Below the pieces are notes generated by a model that was not told the origin of the DNA, ran no database searches, and was given only the letters and a program-made list of their open reading frames with translations. From Chionis minor (lineage: Eukaryota > Chordata > Aves > Charadriiformes > Chionididae): a stretch of 64,000 nucleotides of DNA. Location: positions 195,072-259,071 of the forward strand of contig VZSF01009119.1 in the NCBI GenBank assembly GCA_013398295.1, in the 5' to 3' direction. Position 1 is the stretch's first letter; every line of letters starts with the position of its first letter. A program made the translations under genes and the position numbers. Below, in pieces: positions 26,630 through 38,801 of the stretch.

Positions 26630-27176
26630 AGCATTACTCAGCACTGGGGAGGTCCCACCTCGAACCCTGTGTTCACTTTTGAGCCCCTCGCTCCAAGACA
26701 GACATGGATGGGCTGGAGCGTGTCCAGGGAAGGGCAACAGAGCTGGGGAGGGGTCTGGAGCACAAGTCTCCTGAGGAGCAGGTGAGGGAATGGGGGTTGT
26801 TCCGCCTGGAGAAGAGGAGGCTGAGGGGAGACCTTCTCGCTCCCTACAACTGCCTGGAAGGAGGGTGTAGCCAGGGGGGTCGGGCTCTTCTCCCAAGGAA
26901 CAGGCAAGAGGACAAGAGGAAACGGCCTCAAGTCACATCAGGGGAGGCTTAGGTTGGATATTAGGGAGAATTTCTTCACCCAAAGGGCTGTCGAGCACTG
27001 GCAGAGGCTGCCCAGGGCAGTGGTGGAGTCGCCATCCCTGGAGGTGTTTCCCAGCCGGGCAGACGTGGTGCTGAGGGACGTGGGACAGGGGTGGGTTTGG
27101 CAGCGTTGAGTTGATGGTTGGACTCCATGCTCTTAAAGGTCCCTTCCAACCAAAACGGGTCTATGATTCTATGATT
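26630..27176 (+). mobile_element. CR1 LINE 3' end, 5'-truncated
   Basis: It starts within the reverse-transcriptase C-terminal region (ACTCAGCACTGGGGAGGTCC) and runs through GGCTGGAGCGTGTCCAGGGA and CTGGAGAAGAGGAGGCTGAG. The 3' UTR follows, with GGTGGAGTCGCCATCCCTGG, ending in CTATGATTCTATGATT at 27161-27176. It is the same type as the 7452-8035 copy, with matching internal order and tail, but is independently truncated. The polymerase frame here carries more changes (for example [14 protein letters not shown]), so it has decayed further. Confidence 0.93.
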
Positions 27177-28642
27177 ACCCAGGGCTTCCCATGTTGGGAG
27201 TAGCTGCTGTTGATTTGAACAGTAGTGTCAGCACTTGAGCCCAGGATGAGGGACTGCCTGATGACCAAGCACCGAGCACCATGAACGCTTTGGAAAGTTC
27301 ATGGCATCAGCTAGGAGCTCTGGCATAGGCACATATTGGAACCAGGTTTTTTGGGACACCTTCAGTTGCCTTAATGTGAGACCATTCTTTTAAAGCAATT
27401 CCGTTGCTTCATTAATCTTCCAAATTCTGCAGCAAATGAGGCAGAGAACCTGCCGAAAACAGACGCGGTGAGCAGCAAATCCTGAGTTATTGTTAGAGCA
27501 TGGTAGAAAAGATCATACAGTACCATGTCACGTTGTTTATGCCCAAAGACATGGTGGCACTTAAAAAATTCATGGTTACAGGTCAGGTTATTTGGTCATG
27601 GAATTTATAAGACCTTTCCCGTCTTAATATGCTTCTGTGTTTTGGATTTAATGATTAGCAGGGCCATTACAATGCTGTGCTTAATATGGCTTGGATCATG
27701 ATAGACTACGTTGACGTAAGTTAAGTCAAACCAGGTGGGAGGCGGATGGGAGATGAAGTTAAATTGGTGCTTGTGAGAAAGAAAAGCCAAGAACAGGAGC
27801 CTGTTGGAGCGTTTGCCATAGATAGCGGAGTGACTTCCCAGCCATCCCTTTCCTTTCATCTGTACCAATGTCCCGTGGGTAAGTGCTAGGGGGTAGTACT
27901 TAATTGTTTGGGTTTAGTTGTTGTCAACAAGTATCTGTTAGGAATTCTCTTCTGAGTCCCCAGTGAAAACCTAGACAGGTTTTCATCACATAACCCGGAG
28001 GGGGCTTCGCTGAGCAAAGCCTGATGCTGAAACGCTGAGCTGCAGTAGCTTTGAATTTTAGTGAGAATGGTGGTGGGGCTCCATCACTGAATTGTTCTGC
28101 AAGAAATATTTTAGACAATTGTGTTTCTGTAAATTCATTCAGGTAGTCTCGGATTCAGATATTAAAAAAAAAAAAAAAAAAGAAAGTGACTGAACAGTAA
28201 TGTACAATACTCATTTCAATACTCATTTCACTGTGGAGTACAGTAATGCACGTTGGAAATGAGGTCTCATTGGAAAAGGTCATTTGAAACAGATCCGCAG
28301 AACCTTCGTGAAGCTGTAATGAGTCACGAGTCTGCGAGGGCTCACTTGTTATATTGCAATGGAGGGTTTAATGTTTTGTTTTTCTCATCTAAACACTTTG
28401 ATCCTCTTTATTTTATTAAGAAAAGCTATTATCTAACTGTCAAGAGCCTAGAATTTCAGCAGATTTGTTTGCTGACAACTTGGTTCAGCACAACCATTCT
28501 CCTACTCACTTCTTTCCCTACTTCAAGCAAATTTTCCTTTTTTCACTCCTCTTTCAGTCCTTTCTCCTTTCCAGCTCCTCAGCCCTCATGCTGCCTATTC
28601 CCAGATGACTTTGCCGCTCTCGTGGGAAGCGTTGGTTTGAAT
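27177..28642. other. Intronic DNA before the duplicated block
   Basis: No gene is seen. It contains an A18 tract (28164-28181) and two adjacent copies of AATACTCATTTC (28206-28229). Confidence 0.5.
28164..28181. repeat. Poly(A) tract
   Basis: Eighteen uninterrupted A followed by GAAAG. The upstream 200 bp show no recognisable gene body or AATAAA signal, so evidence for a processed pseudogene is lacking. Confidence 0.9.
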
Positions 28643-30649
28643 GTATAACAGAAATTGGGAATATTCATAGGCGGTCGTGATGTTCGTGTCACCAGGTGTC
28701 TGTGCTGTGGCGCGGCGCTTCACACCAGTGCTGGACAGTCTGGCTGGTGACTTGACAGCTGGCTGGGAGGGGGAATACTTACTGAATTTAGAGCATTTAC
28801 AGGAGATTTTTTACAATGCCCAAAACACTGAGCTGGGCTGAGGAAACGATGCAATGCCTGCATCTCACTTTTGACCATGCAACAAGTAGAAACCCTTCAG
28901 GCAGGTGTATTTTGGGGGCAAGTGGGGCTGGTGGAGAAGGATGGAGGCAGAGGCTTAAGCTCTGTAGTGAGGGAGAAGCAGAAGACAACTAGTACAAAAG
29001 GAATGAGAAGTTTTGACTTTCTTCGTTGTTATTTAGGCACGGCCGTGAGTTCATCCAGGCCACGAGTGTGATTATAGATCGGTAACTGATGGGGCCAACT
29101 GCATTATTCATTATGGTTCAGATTGAAATGAAATCATGGAGGGCAATTTTCTGTCTCACACTTCAAGGTCAGATGAGAGTATTTATTATTCCCTCTCTGT
29201 TTATCTGGGAATGCAAATTGAATTTAGTGATTCAAATTGATGAAATGTTAGAAATATAAAACTCATCAGAGCTGACACGAAGAGAAATTACTGGGTAGAG
29301 CTGGCCAGTGACTTCACCATCCCATGTACAGGCCTCTGCTTTGATTAGCAATTATTTCAATCTTTGCGTTTTCTCATTCCCAGTTTTGTTTCAGTCGTTG
29401 TCATTTTTGTTTTCAAAGAAAAAAGTGTAATAGCCCTTTGAAGCATTTAGAATTTGAATTAGATGATGTAAATAAAGCCAGCTGCAAAGAGGATGCTTGG
29501 ATCCTGGCTGGCGGAAAGGTTTTCTTTCAAAATCCTTCCTTGGGGTTGTTTTTGGGGGGGCTTGTTGGTTTGTTTTCTTCCCCTTCTGTGACCGTTCCCT
29601 TTCTCCCGTATTCTGCGCTGAACGTTCAGGGCTGGCGTGGGTCATGGTGAGGAAGGGACAGCCCTTGGCCATCTGCTGGCGCTGAAGCTCCACGCATTTC
29701 CCTGCTGCCCTGGTGCCCGTGGGCTGACGTCCCTCACAGCAAAACCCCCACCTGCAAAGGTGGCCGAGTGGGCATGGCGCTGCCATTGAAAGAGTCGGAA
29801 TGCAGCGGTTCTCTTCCCAACTGCTGTGCTTCGGGCCAGAGGGGCCCAGTCAGGTGGAATGACAGCTAATAAGTCACATGTTCAATCTGTTTTTAATGAT
29901 TATTTTAATTTTACATGGTCCTATAAGTTTGGTTTATATGATCTGTCTTCAGTGTACTCATTTTTTAGTGAGTCATATCATGTAAAGTGACCAAAATATT
30001 CTTTTTTGTAAGAATCATAAAAACAAATTTCAACTATTACAGCAAAAAACCATGTAACGTCTCCACCACGCGTATCGTGGTTTGGGGCGGACTGGCCACT
30101 GAAACAGGCAACAGATGTTCTCCCCCACCTCGCTCTCCAAGGAGAGGGGGGAGACAGAAAGAGACTGAAGAGTTTAGGAAAAATCTAAACTACTTTAACG
30201 AAATATTAATAATAAAATAATAAAAAGGAAATAAAGAAACATATACAATATATACAAAACCAGTATGGAGCTCCCAGCATGACGTCACCAGCAGGCACTG
30301 GGGAAGTCCCAGGCTGGACTCAGTGACGAATGGGAATCGTATTCCAAACCTGGATTCAGGAATGCACGGATCAGCATCAAAGGCAGATGAACACAAGAGA
30401 GTCCTCCTGGGACACTGGCCATTGGAGAAAAAGGCACGACCCTTGGATCCCTCAGCTTTTATCCCGAGCGTGGTGCAGGTGGGACGGAGTATCCCGTTGG
30501 TCAGTTTTGGGTCACCTGCCCCGTCCCCTCCTCCCCGCAGGTGCGACCCCTCTACGCTTTTCCGCTTCCCACCCTCCGACGGGGCAAATAACAGTCACTG
30601 CCCGTGGCTGGGACAGCCGTGAGTGTCAGCGGGAGCCTCTGGGCACCCC
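28643..30649. repeat. First copy of a 2,007-bp perfect direct repeat
   Basis: The block starts GTATAACAGAAATTGGGAAT and ends GCCTCTGGGCACCCC directly before the N at 30650. The same sequence follows the N at 30651-32657, offset by exactly 2,008. No base difference was seen in the parts compared, and all open frames inside translate identically in both copies. The left 1.4 kb is unique intronic DNA and the right 0.6 kb is part of an LTR. It is most simply an overlap between contigs that was not merged. Confidence 0.95.
30053..30649 (-). mobile_element. LTR, truncated at the N (probable assembly copy)
   Basis: The same 597 bp as 32061-32657, beginning TGTAACGTCTCC and cut off at the N before the LTR's other end. 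It is probably not an independent insertion but the end of an overlapping contig. Confidence 0.75.
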
Positions 30650-30650
30650 N
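30650..30650. other. Single ambiguous base (N) at repeat junction
   Basis: The only N in the window sits exactly between the two identical blocks, as a minimal gap placeholder would. It marks a contig join rather than a biological position. Confidence 0.95.
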
Positions 30651-32657
30651 GTATAACAGAAATTGGGAATATTCATAGGCGGTCGTGATGTTCGTGTCAC
30701 CAGGTGTCTGTGCTGTGGCGCGGCGCTTCACACCAGTGCTGGACAGTCTGGCTGGTGACTTGACAGCTGGCTGGGAGGGGGAATACTTACTGAATTTAGA
30801 GCATTTACAGGAGATTTTTTACAATGCCCAAAACACTGAGCTGGGCTGAGGAAACGATGCAATGCCTGCATCTCACTTTTGACCATGCAACAAGTAGAAA
30901 CCCTTCAGGCAGGTGTATTTTGGGGGCAAGTGGGGCTGGTGGAGAAGGATGGAGGCAGAGGCTTAAGCTCTGTAGTGAGGGAGAAGCAGAAGACAACTAG
31001 TACAAAAGGAATGAGAAGTTTTGACTTTCTTCGTTGTTATTTAGGCACGGCCGTGAGTTCATCCAGGCCACGAGTGTGATTATAGATCGGTAACTGATGG
31101 GGCCAACTGCATTATTCATTATGGTTCAGATTGAAATGAAATCATGGAGGGCAATTTTCTGTCTCACACTTCAAGGTCAGATGAGAGTATTTATTATTCC
31201 CTCTCTGTTTATCTGGGAATGCAAATTGAATTTAGTGATTCAAATTGATGAAATGTTAGAAATATAAAACTCATCAGAGCTGACACGAAGAGAAATTACT
31301 GGGTAGAGCTGGCCAGTGACTTCACCATCCCATGTACAGGCCTCTGCTTTGATTAGCAATTATTTCAATCTTTGCGTTTTCTCATTCCCAGTTTTGTTTC
31401 AGTCGTTGTCATTTTTGTTTTCAAAGAAAAAAGTGTAATAGCCCTTTGAAGCATTTAGAATTTGAATTAGATGATGTAAATAAAGCCAGCTGCAAAGAGG
31501 ATGCTTGGATCCTGGCTGGCGGAAAGGTTTTCTTTCAAAATCCTTCCTTGGGGTTGTTTTTGGGGGGGCTTGTTGGTTTGTTTTCTTCCCCTTCTGTGAC
31601 CGTTCCCTTTCTCCCGTATTCTGCGCTGAACGTTCAGGGCTGGCGTGGGTCATGGTGAGGAAGGGACAGCCCTTGGCCATCTGCTGGCGCTGAAGCTCCA
31701 CGCATTTCCCTGCTGCCCTGGTGCCCGTGGGCTGACGTCCCTCACAGCAAAACCCCCACCTGCAAAGGTGGCCGAGTGGGCATGGCGCTGCCATTGAAAG
31801 AGTCGGAATGCAGCGGTTCTCTTCCCAACTGCTGTGCTTCGGGCCAGAGGGGCCCAGTCAGGTGGAATGACAGCTAATAAGTCACATGTTCAATCTGTTT
31901 TTAATGATTATTTTAATTTTACATGGTCCTATAAGTTTGGTTTATATGATCTGTCTTCAGTGTACTCATTTTTTAGTGAGTCATATCATGTAAAGTGACC
32001 AAAATATTCTTTTTTGTAAGAATCATAAAAACAAATTTCAACTATTACAGCAAAAAACCATGTAACGTCTCCACCACGCGTATCGTGGTTTGGGGCGGAC
32101 TGGCCACTGAAACAGGCAACAGATGTTCTCCCCCACCTCGCTCTCCAAGGAGAGGGGGGAGACAGAAAGAGACTGAAGAGTTTAGGAAAAATCTAAACTA
32201 CTTTAACGAAATATTAATAATAAAATAATAAAAAGGAAATAAAGAAACATATACAATATATACAAAACCAGTATGGAGCTCCCAGCATGACGTCACCAGC
32301 AGGCACTGGGGAAGTCCCAGGCTGGACTCAGTGACGAATGGGAATCGTATTCCAAACCTGGATTCAGGAATGCACGGATCAGCATCAAAGGCAGATGAAC
32401 ACAAGAGAGTCCTCCTGGGACACTGGCCATTGGAGAAAAAGGCACGACCCTTGGATCCCTCAGCTTTTATCCCGAGCGTGGTGCAGGTGGGACGGAGTAT
32501 CCCGTTGGTCAGTTTTGGGTCACCTGCCCCGTCCCCTCCTCCCCGCAGGTGCGACCCCTCTACGCTTTTCCGCTTCCCACCCTCCGACGGGGCAAATAAC
32601 AGTCACTGCCCGTGGCTGGGACAGCCGTGAGTGTCAGCGGGAGCCTCTGGGCACCCC
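30651..32657. repeat. Second copy of the 2,007-bp perfect direct repeat
   Basis: Identical partner of 28643-30649. This copy continues without a break into the rest of the LTR (32658-32802), so it is the one joined to true downstream sequence. The first copy is the one joined to true upstream sequence. Confidence 0.95.
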
Positions 32658-32802
32658 ATTCCTTGGCACAGGTGACAACAACTGGACTGACCTCTCTGGA
32701 GGACAGTGTCTGCACGATGCTGGTGATGGCAGTTAGAAGAGGCCTTGCTAAAAAGCAAAGTTACTGAGCAAAATTGGTTCTGTTTTACCTCAACCCAGGA
32801 CG
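32061..32802 (-). mobile_element. Solo LTR of an avian endogenous retrovirus, second type
   Basis: On the + strand it runs from TGTAACGTCTCC to TACCTCAACCCAGGAC(G). On the - strand it begins CGTCCTGGGTTGAGGTAAAA, the retroviral start with C in place of the usual T of TG. Internal landmarks familiar from avian LTRs include GGTCAGTTTTGGGTCACCTG, TCCTCCCCGCAGGTGCGACC and GGACTGACCTCTCTGGAGGA. On the - strand a TATA-like GGGATAAAAGC lies at about 32463-32474, some 330 bp into the element, consistent with a U3 region. No internal retroviral genes flank it. No target duplication was found, and the edges may be a few bases off. Confidence 0.75.
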
Positions 32803-35800
32803 GTGACTCCGTGTAAAGCGTTTTGAACAGTGCGGTGAGCGCCTTTGCTGGGCTGGGAGCAGCAGCCCGTGCTCCGGAGGCAGTGCCGTACTGCGCGTCC
32901 TCTTCTCTGCGGGGCTGGAAAGACACTTTTAACTTGTACAGGGGGATTATTCTTATCTCCGAGTGGGAGTGGAGAACCCTTATCAGTGAACGCTCTTTAG
33001 AAACTGGCAGTGCTCCGTGATTGCTAAATGCCACATACAAAATGATGATACAGAGACAGATGATACATGCTGTACAGGCTATATGCTGTTTTAATAATCG
33101 TACAGGACTGCTGTTCTTAACTCCTTTTTAATTACTTGCATTTAATTAAGACCGTTTAGTATTTGCTTCTCTACCAAGCGCTGCAAAGGGAATCGGTTTG
33201 CTCAAGATGCAAGTGTTTCTGACTTGTTGTTGATTCAGAACAAGAGTCATGAGTATTTGGACACACCAAAAGCCCTTAATAGATTTGTCTACATAAGCCA
33301 TTATAAATCACTTTGTGTATTCAACTATCAGCTTGATTTCTCCTGGAGCCAGTTTTACTGAAGACGGCAGCATTTTCAAGTTAGTAAGCCTACAACAAGC
33401 AGTGCGGATTTAGTGGTTTTTAAATACCAGGAAAATTTTTATTCACCAAATAAATGCCTGTAATAGAAGCTTTGGCCTTACGAACCCTTCTGGTTTGGGG
33501 GCTTAGAAGAAGGACATTTACGCCTGTCGTTATCTCACCCTTGAAATATTTTACATTCCGCAAGTCAGTGGTGTTTGACAAACTAGTCATGTTTCAACTT
33601 AAAACCAAAACAAACCACAGAAGTCTCTCATTTATTAATTAAGACATTGCTTTCATTCTCCTCTTGATGGCGGATGTGGAAGGCATGTTCACGCGCGTGA
33701 CAGTGCGGCTGGCGCCGAGCGGCTGATGGAATATCCGTTGGGATGGAGCCCCGCTGGCCTTAGCCTCCTGGCAGTGGCACGGTCTCCGGCTCCTTCGGTC
33801 GGCAAAGCCGGACGCGTGGCAGCGTAACGAAGCATTGGCCCCGTAACGAAGGGAAGCAGAAGGGGCCTGATGTGAATTTCTTTTAGTAAATTCTAACTCC
33901 TGCCAGTCAATTATGGCTATTGTGCCGGGGCTGGGACAGCAAATTAGTGTGATTTTTGTTCTGTAACTGTTCACTTTGAAGGAAATGCGTTTCTGAGCCT
34001 GATATTTACGCTGTTGGTTAGGGGGTAAAATTAAATACTGTCTCAACGATAAAACATATTGTCAGTGTACCAATAAAGCTCCAAACATCTGTCTGCTTCT
34101 TACCCATTTTGTCTGTCCACACCAGCAAAATAATGCTCTTTATGTTGTTCCCTCAGTATAAATTCAGAATAATTTAAGTCTTCCTTGTATGTAGAGCAGC
34201 AGCGTGACGTATGAACTGCTTATTTTTGACTGATTTGTGTTTTATGGAAGCCTGATGATGGTGAATTATATAAAAGGTCTTTGAGAAAGTAGAAAGTGTG
34301 AACCAAGAGGAAGCTTGCAGATGTTTGCTGAAGACTTAGCAGAAATAAATAGCAAGAAAGCTTGTTTTCCTACCGACTCTCTGTAGACTGTTCCGTGTGG
34401 TTTTTCTGCAGCAATATTCCATATGGCTCTCTATAAGGCACAGTGAAAGCTTTAAATAAAATACGGCCTGTGTGGTAACTTCCACTAAAGATGTTAATAT
34501 TTTGGATCCTGGTCCCTTCTGAACGTAGTAACCGAAGAAGAGCGAGGGTGGAAGTGCTGGTCCCCACCGTTCCCACCAGCGCGTCGCGGTGTCCGAGCGC
34601 AGGGACGGATGCTGCCGCTCTCTGCCTTCACAGTTCCCTATGTGAAGAAGAAAGGAGGCAGAATAAGATGCCAAACAAACCTCCTCCTTCCTGGTGTTTG
34701 TCTTTCTAGTTTACCTGCCTTAAATTTATGAGTTCAGGCAGCTCTGTTCTGCAGCAGTGTTCTCAGAGCTCCCATCCCTCCTTTTAGCAGCATTTTAGAA
34801 TGGATCAATTTTTCATTCCTTTCTAATGTAAGATGGCAATTTTTCTGTTTTGCCAAGCTCCACCTTTTCTTTCCTGTGTCCTGTCTCTTTTTAAGTCAGG
34901 CTGGTTTTGTCATCATTCTGGTTTTCCCTTCTGTTTTTCCATTTCCCAGGCGGTGGCCGTTCCTGGTGAGGCGGGTGAGGCAGAGGCTGAGGGGGGCAGA
35001 AATCTGTGCCGGAAACCGGAGGTTGGAAAGAGCCTTGAGGGGGCAGACAGGGACGTTCTGCCACGATCCACTGGACAATATGAAGACAATATGAAGGGGG
35101 TTACCCTGTTGCTACTTACGCCTTCACGTTGGCTTATAAAACCCGGGGGAGAAGAACTGGAATGAAAAATAACATTTTTGTTCAAGCTCTCTGTTTCAGT
35201 TTCCGTGGGGTTTATGGCCGGGTGTGTACTGTCTGTACACGTGAAGATACATTGAAAAGGCTGCGCTTGTCAAGCCTCGGGAACGGGTGTGCTTTTCTTC
35301 ATCCAAATGTCTACAAAACAATTTCCCTTGCTCCTTTTTGCCTCATTAGCTTGTGTGCTAACCTTTTTATTTTGGACTCTGTCATGGAGATGTTGATAGC
35401 TGCAGCCCGTTTTCTTTTTTTCTGTTGTGTGTGTGCAGTAGCGCTGTCATCCTCTTTTCCCTCTGCGCATCTTCAGTGTTCTTCCCATCCACGCTCTCGG
35501 GGTTTCGGTGCTTTCTTTTTGGTGGAATCCTCATTTCTGACAGCCGGCCCTGGAGTGTGCAAGTGTCTCATCTTCTCCTGAGCTGCAACACGACCCAGGC
35601 AGCGCTGCTCTTCTAATTGTCTCCGTCCCACCGTGGTCCTCTTGTTTTCCTCTCAGGCTCATACACAGACCGGTTCTGGCATCCTCTTTGCCTTCCCTGT
35701 TACTCTATTAGTATCTCTGAGGTGGTAACTTGGCTGCTGAAAGGATGGAATGATTAAAATAATGTTTTACGGATCATTGGGGGCAGGGGGGGAGGAAGCT

Positions 35801-38800
35801 GTCAGCTGCTTTTGTAATTTTTTGAAGGAGATTATTAAAATGTATCTTACAGCTTCAGCATTCACTCCCGGCCGTCATTGTTCTCAGTCTTTCAAAGAAC
35901 ATTCTGGAAAATGAAGTTTTATCATTAAGATTACATTAAAGTGGATTACGGAAGGGAAGAGTAAAATATGAAGAGTCTCAACAGCACAGAACAGAAAGAT
36001 GTTGGCATCTCATTCACTGGGATGTGGAACAAGGAACATTAATAGGCTGATAAACAGAAATGACTTTTTCTCTTTAAGGCTTAAAAGGTTTACTTTGAAC
36101 TTGCAAAGATTTAAAAAAATGCCAGTTCTCCAAGCTTATGTTGAATGGAGAAATTTGGGTCTATTTTATTTTATTTTTTTAACTCTCATTTTGAGTGAGC
36201 AATTACTTTTGAAAAGCCATAGGTGTCAGCAGTGTGGAAGAAGAGTGCCCACATCTAACTTTCCAATCCTGTTTTGTGTCAGTAAGGAATATAACCTTCT
36301 TTTTGGATTTTTTTCTTCTAGAGATGGTTTAGGTTGTCTTTGGTGCAGTTTCTGCAAGAATTATCAATGTGTCATAAGAGAGGAAGAAATGATCTCAATA
36401 ATTTGCTTTGGCACGGTGTAGAGAGTTGTAAGGAAGTTGAATTTTTCACACTTCTTAAAACAAGGAAAGCTATGGTAACATCAGTTCAGAGAGTTTAAGT
36501 GTTGTCTCTGCTTTCATAGACATCTCTGGCATTTAAATTTTCTCTACATTAATATCACATTTGATCTGAGGCTGAAATACAAGCAGATGATGGTGTTCTT
36601 TCCAAACACCGTGCAAAGGCTGAGGAAATTGTCCATTTGTCTCCCTTGGCTTAGTTTTTCTCATGTTTTAAAACACTAATTTTCCAAGCTAGCTGGAGAA
36701 GCATGCGTGTGTCTGAATGCCTGTGCAGTCCAGGAGATGTGAATCTCAAATATTTTTTATTATTTCAAGAAGGAAATGTAGCACATACCTCATTTGTCTT
36801 TGTGAATGTCAGCTCAATCCTAATCTATCAGTCTACTCAGAATTTATAGAAATAGGTCACGATATTGGAAGATTAAGAAAGGAGGATTTCTTCATTGTCC
36901 TATCAAAATGTTTTGCAATAATCAAATGAGAGAGTCTGGCTAGTTTGTAGTATTTAATCTTATGTTTGCATTTTTTCTTCTGTTCTGACTCTGATCAGGA
37001 CTATGTTTCTTTTGATAGAGCAAATAATATTTGCAGTGAGGTTTCTGTCGTGCCATTTAACTTGCTGTAACACAGTTGATGAGGTTTTTGTACTTCTGTT
37101 TGCCCAATGCATAAAAAAAGAATATTGTTGAATATTTTTGAACTTGGATATTGGCTTCTAGGGAATTTTTTCATATGGGTTTATTTTGTAGAATCCGACA
37201 AGAGTTGATTCTCTACTTTATCCCGTGGAATTCTTGCATTGTTCAATAAGGAAAAGGCCAGTGGCTCTGTTAAGAAGCTGGAAGACTGAATTTGGGATGT
37301 TTCCTGAGGTTGGGATGGGGAAGGGAGCGCCCAGTGCAAGGCTGGCACCTCTTCGTGTTCCATCACGGTAGATACTGCTCTCGGGCGCAGGTTCCCTTTT
37401 TAACTGGTTAATTAAAACAGAACCAACGACATAGTGGTGCCCTGGGAATGAAATTATCCATTTTCCAATGCAGATTGGAATCCCTCTTGATGAACTTTCC
37501 CACCTGAATAAAACAATGAAGAGACTATTTCACAGTCCTTGATTCTTAAATTGGTCGGTGAATGGTTCAAAATTGAACTGGAGCTTTAAACAGGCTTCTA
37601 ATTCATCCAGTGTTTTAAAATGCATATTTTTCTTCAAGGAGGAGGATTTTGAGGTAGGGAGACAGCTGCTTAGGGATCTTGGTGAATTCCTACCTAAATT
37701 TCCCAAGTACAGTTTAGTGACCTGGCAGTGCAGGATGTATTTGATTTACGCTGAGTGTCTTTTAAGGCAGCGTTCCCTTTCAGATCTATCTAAATAGTAC
37801 CTTAACAATAGTGCTGTCTTATTTTAAAGCGTTTTTATTTATTTTCTTTTAATTATAGTGATAAAGAATACCTCCCTGAAGCTCTCATAAATTTTCCAGT
37901 GTTGTTTTTAGCATCAGAGAAACAAAGATCTTCCATTCCTGAGTAAGCTAGAGATGTTGGTTTTGATCTTTCTAGCTTGCTTGGGGGTTTTTGACTTGTG
38001 TGCGATACTTTTTTTTCACGTCCTGCCCATTCTTTAAATACTTAAAGTTAGTGCAGTCTCGGATAAACTTGTCATACTTAAATTATAAACCGACTTTTTA
38101 ACAATCACAAGAATTATTCCACTCTTATTTTGTTATTGACTGAGTACTTTGCCACCACACTTGATCCAGGAATACCTGGATAATTGTGTGTCGCTGTGTC
38201 GTGCTGCACAGAGAGCTGAGAAGAAGAGGGACCAAGCTATTCTGGCTTAACAGAGAATCGTGTCCACTTTGCAAAAGAAGCACTAATCACCTGGCCTCAG
38301 ACCACATTTCTCTCCCAGTATTGGTTGCTGGCAAGAGCAATGTGCAGGTGGTGGCTATAATTACTTACTGAGTATCACCTGTCTGTCAAACCAGATCATA
38401 TTAAACCTCAGTTTTACTTCTGCTTGGTTAGAAGAAGATGAAAAGATAAAGTAGAACCCGAGATCGTGTGTCGTTTGTTGAAAACAAGGCGTCTTCTCAA
38501 AGGCAAACGGGTTGATTTTGAAAGAGATACGCAATGATTTAAATGCTTTGTATATGTGAGATTCCAGTAACTGTCTTGTGCTGAAGAAGAAGGCTGTCAC
38601 TGGGATGGTTCTCCTCTCATAACTTCTTCTGAGAACAGCTGGTAATGGGACTGCAGCTACTTGGTTTCCAGTGGAGGAGCCGCAAGATGAAATGGCACGA
38701 GCCCCAGTGCCCTGGTATCGCGTTGATGCTCCTCGCGGGTTTTTCTGACCTGACGAAGAGGCAGTGGTCGAGATTTCACAGGTCTGTATTATCTTTTCTA

Positions 38801-38801
38801 G
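32803..38801. other. Intronic DNA between LTR and MAD1L1 exon
   Basis: No additional exon is recognised. It includes a CpG-dense stretch (33661-33850), then increasingly AT-rich unique sequence up to the exon. A 126-bp AT-rich block at 33890-34080 lacks any motif I can name. Confidence 0.5.
33661..33850. promoter_or_regulatory. CpG-dense block inside the intron
   Basis: About 21 CpG in 190 bp by hand count, including ACGCGCG, GGCGCCGAGCGG and GGACGCGTGGC, against very few on either side. It is slightly short for a formal CpG island. It includes two copies of GTAACGAAG (about 33824 and 33843). It may be a regulatory element or a decayed GC-rich insertion. Confidence 0.35.

Larger units (their letters stand above)
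1..38801 (+). other. MAD1L1: MAD1L1 intron upstream of the exon (3' part)
   Basis: Inferred intron. Transcription runs left to right because the only exon is on the + strand. The segment carries retroelement fragments, low-complexity tracts and unique AT-leaning DNA, with no second recognisable MAD1L1 exon. It ends in a pyrimidine-rich tract and TTTTCTAG at 38790-38801. Apparent length within the window is 38.8 kb, but about 2 kb of that (28643-32657) is probably counted twice. Nested non-coding genes cannot be excluded without transcript data. Confidence 0.8.

Noticed and set aside
28164..28181. Poly(A) run as a sign of a processed pseudogene (also at 54555 and 60936)
   Set aside because: No recognisable gene body, polyadenylation signal or target duplication was found next to any of the three tracts.
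30330..32736. Repeated open frames at 30323-30656 and 32331-32736 suggesting a duplicated gene
   Set aside because: They are inside the LTR and are duplicated only because the whole 2-kb block is repeated around the N.
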